A program made the translations under genes and the position numbers. From positions 1-12,122 of the forward strand of contig JACIWF010000027.1 in the NCBI GenBank assembly GCA_014361095.1: a stretch of DNA of 12,122 bases, read 5' to 3'. Positions 12,019 through 12,122 of this stretch are shown piece by piece. Every line of letters starts with the position of its first letter. Position 1 is the first letter of the stretch. The notes under the pieces were generated by a model. That model did not search any database. It saw nothing but the letters and a program-made list of their open reading frames with translations, and was not told the DNA's origin. Source of the DNA: Hadesarchaea archaeon (GTDB lineage: Archaea > Hadarchaeota > Hadarchaeia > Hadarchaeales > Hadarchaeaceae).

Positions 12019-12122
12019 GATCCTCAAAGTTGGGGTGAATAGGGTCTGGATAGATCCCAGTCGTCTAGGTGATGTTTCCGCAGCCATTACTCGCGAAGAT
12101 ATAAAACGTCTTATCAAGCAGG
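11984..12122 (+). CDS. rpl19e: Large-subunit ribosomal protein eL19, N-terminal part (truncated by window edge)
   Basis: The frame from ATG 11984 runs off the right edge after 46 codons. MKLDTKKRLAAKILKVGVNR followed by VWIDPSRLGDVSAAITREDI and KRLIKQ is the conserved N-terminal helix pair of L19e. GGGGGT at 11970-11975 lies eight bases upstream. The gene overlaps eL32 by 35 bases and follows it as expected in archaeal spc-type clusters, where uL18 and uS5 usually come next, outside this window. Confidence 0.95.
   Translation, partial: MKLDTKKRLAAKILKVGVNRVWIDPSRLGDVSAAITREDIKRLIKQ

Overview
This window is chromosomal DNA from an archaeon. The evidence is the archaeal S10/spc ribosomal-protein order, the archaea/eukaryote-type proteins in it (eS4, eL32, eL19, RNase P Rpp29, aIF1), and Shine-Dalgarno motifs of the GGAGGTGA type before most starts. 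The exact lineage cannot be fixed by eye. A euryarchaeal-side, moderately GC-rich organism would fit, but this is a weak inference. All genes lie on the + strand. I see no mobile elements, CRISPR arrays, tRNAs or rRNAs.

Layout. Positions 2-109 hold the last 35 codons of what looks like a P-type cation ATPase. Then come three RNA-processing genes: archease (167-592), the RNA ligase rtcB (650-2131) and a SPOUT-class RNA methyltransferase (2138-2983). Three bases later the ribosomal-protein run begins and continues to the window edge: uL3, uL4, uL23, uL2, uS19, uL22, uS3, uL29, aIF1, Rnp1 (RNase P), uS17, uL14, uL24, eS4, uL5, uS14, uS8, a 73-base gap, uL6, eL32 and the start of eL19. Spacing is tight throughout, with many ATGA, GTGA or TGATG stop/start overlaps. 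From rtcB onward the genes are probably co-transcribed and translationally coupled, with a possible internal promoter before uL6.

The genes combine ribosome building (uL and uS proteins), start-codon selection (aIF1), tRNA 5' maturation (Rnp1), and RNA ligation and modification (RtcB/archease/SPOUT).

The most interesting point is aIF1 at 7552-7860. The frame is intact and the protein is clearly recognisable, but there is no ATG, GTG or TTG at the expected start. The best start is CTG 7552, with a near-perfect Shine-Dalgarno GGAGGTG eight bases upstream. An out-of-frame ATG at 7545, overlapping the uL29 stop, opens an ORF of only seven residues. Because aIF1 and its functional counterparts police start-codon choice, this suggests autoregulation like that of bacterial infC (AUU start) and of eukaryotic eIF1. 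The second notable feature is a perfect 63-bp tandem duplication in the acidic tail of uS3.
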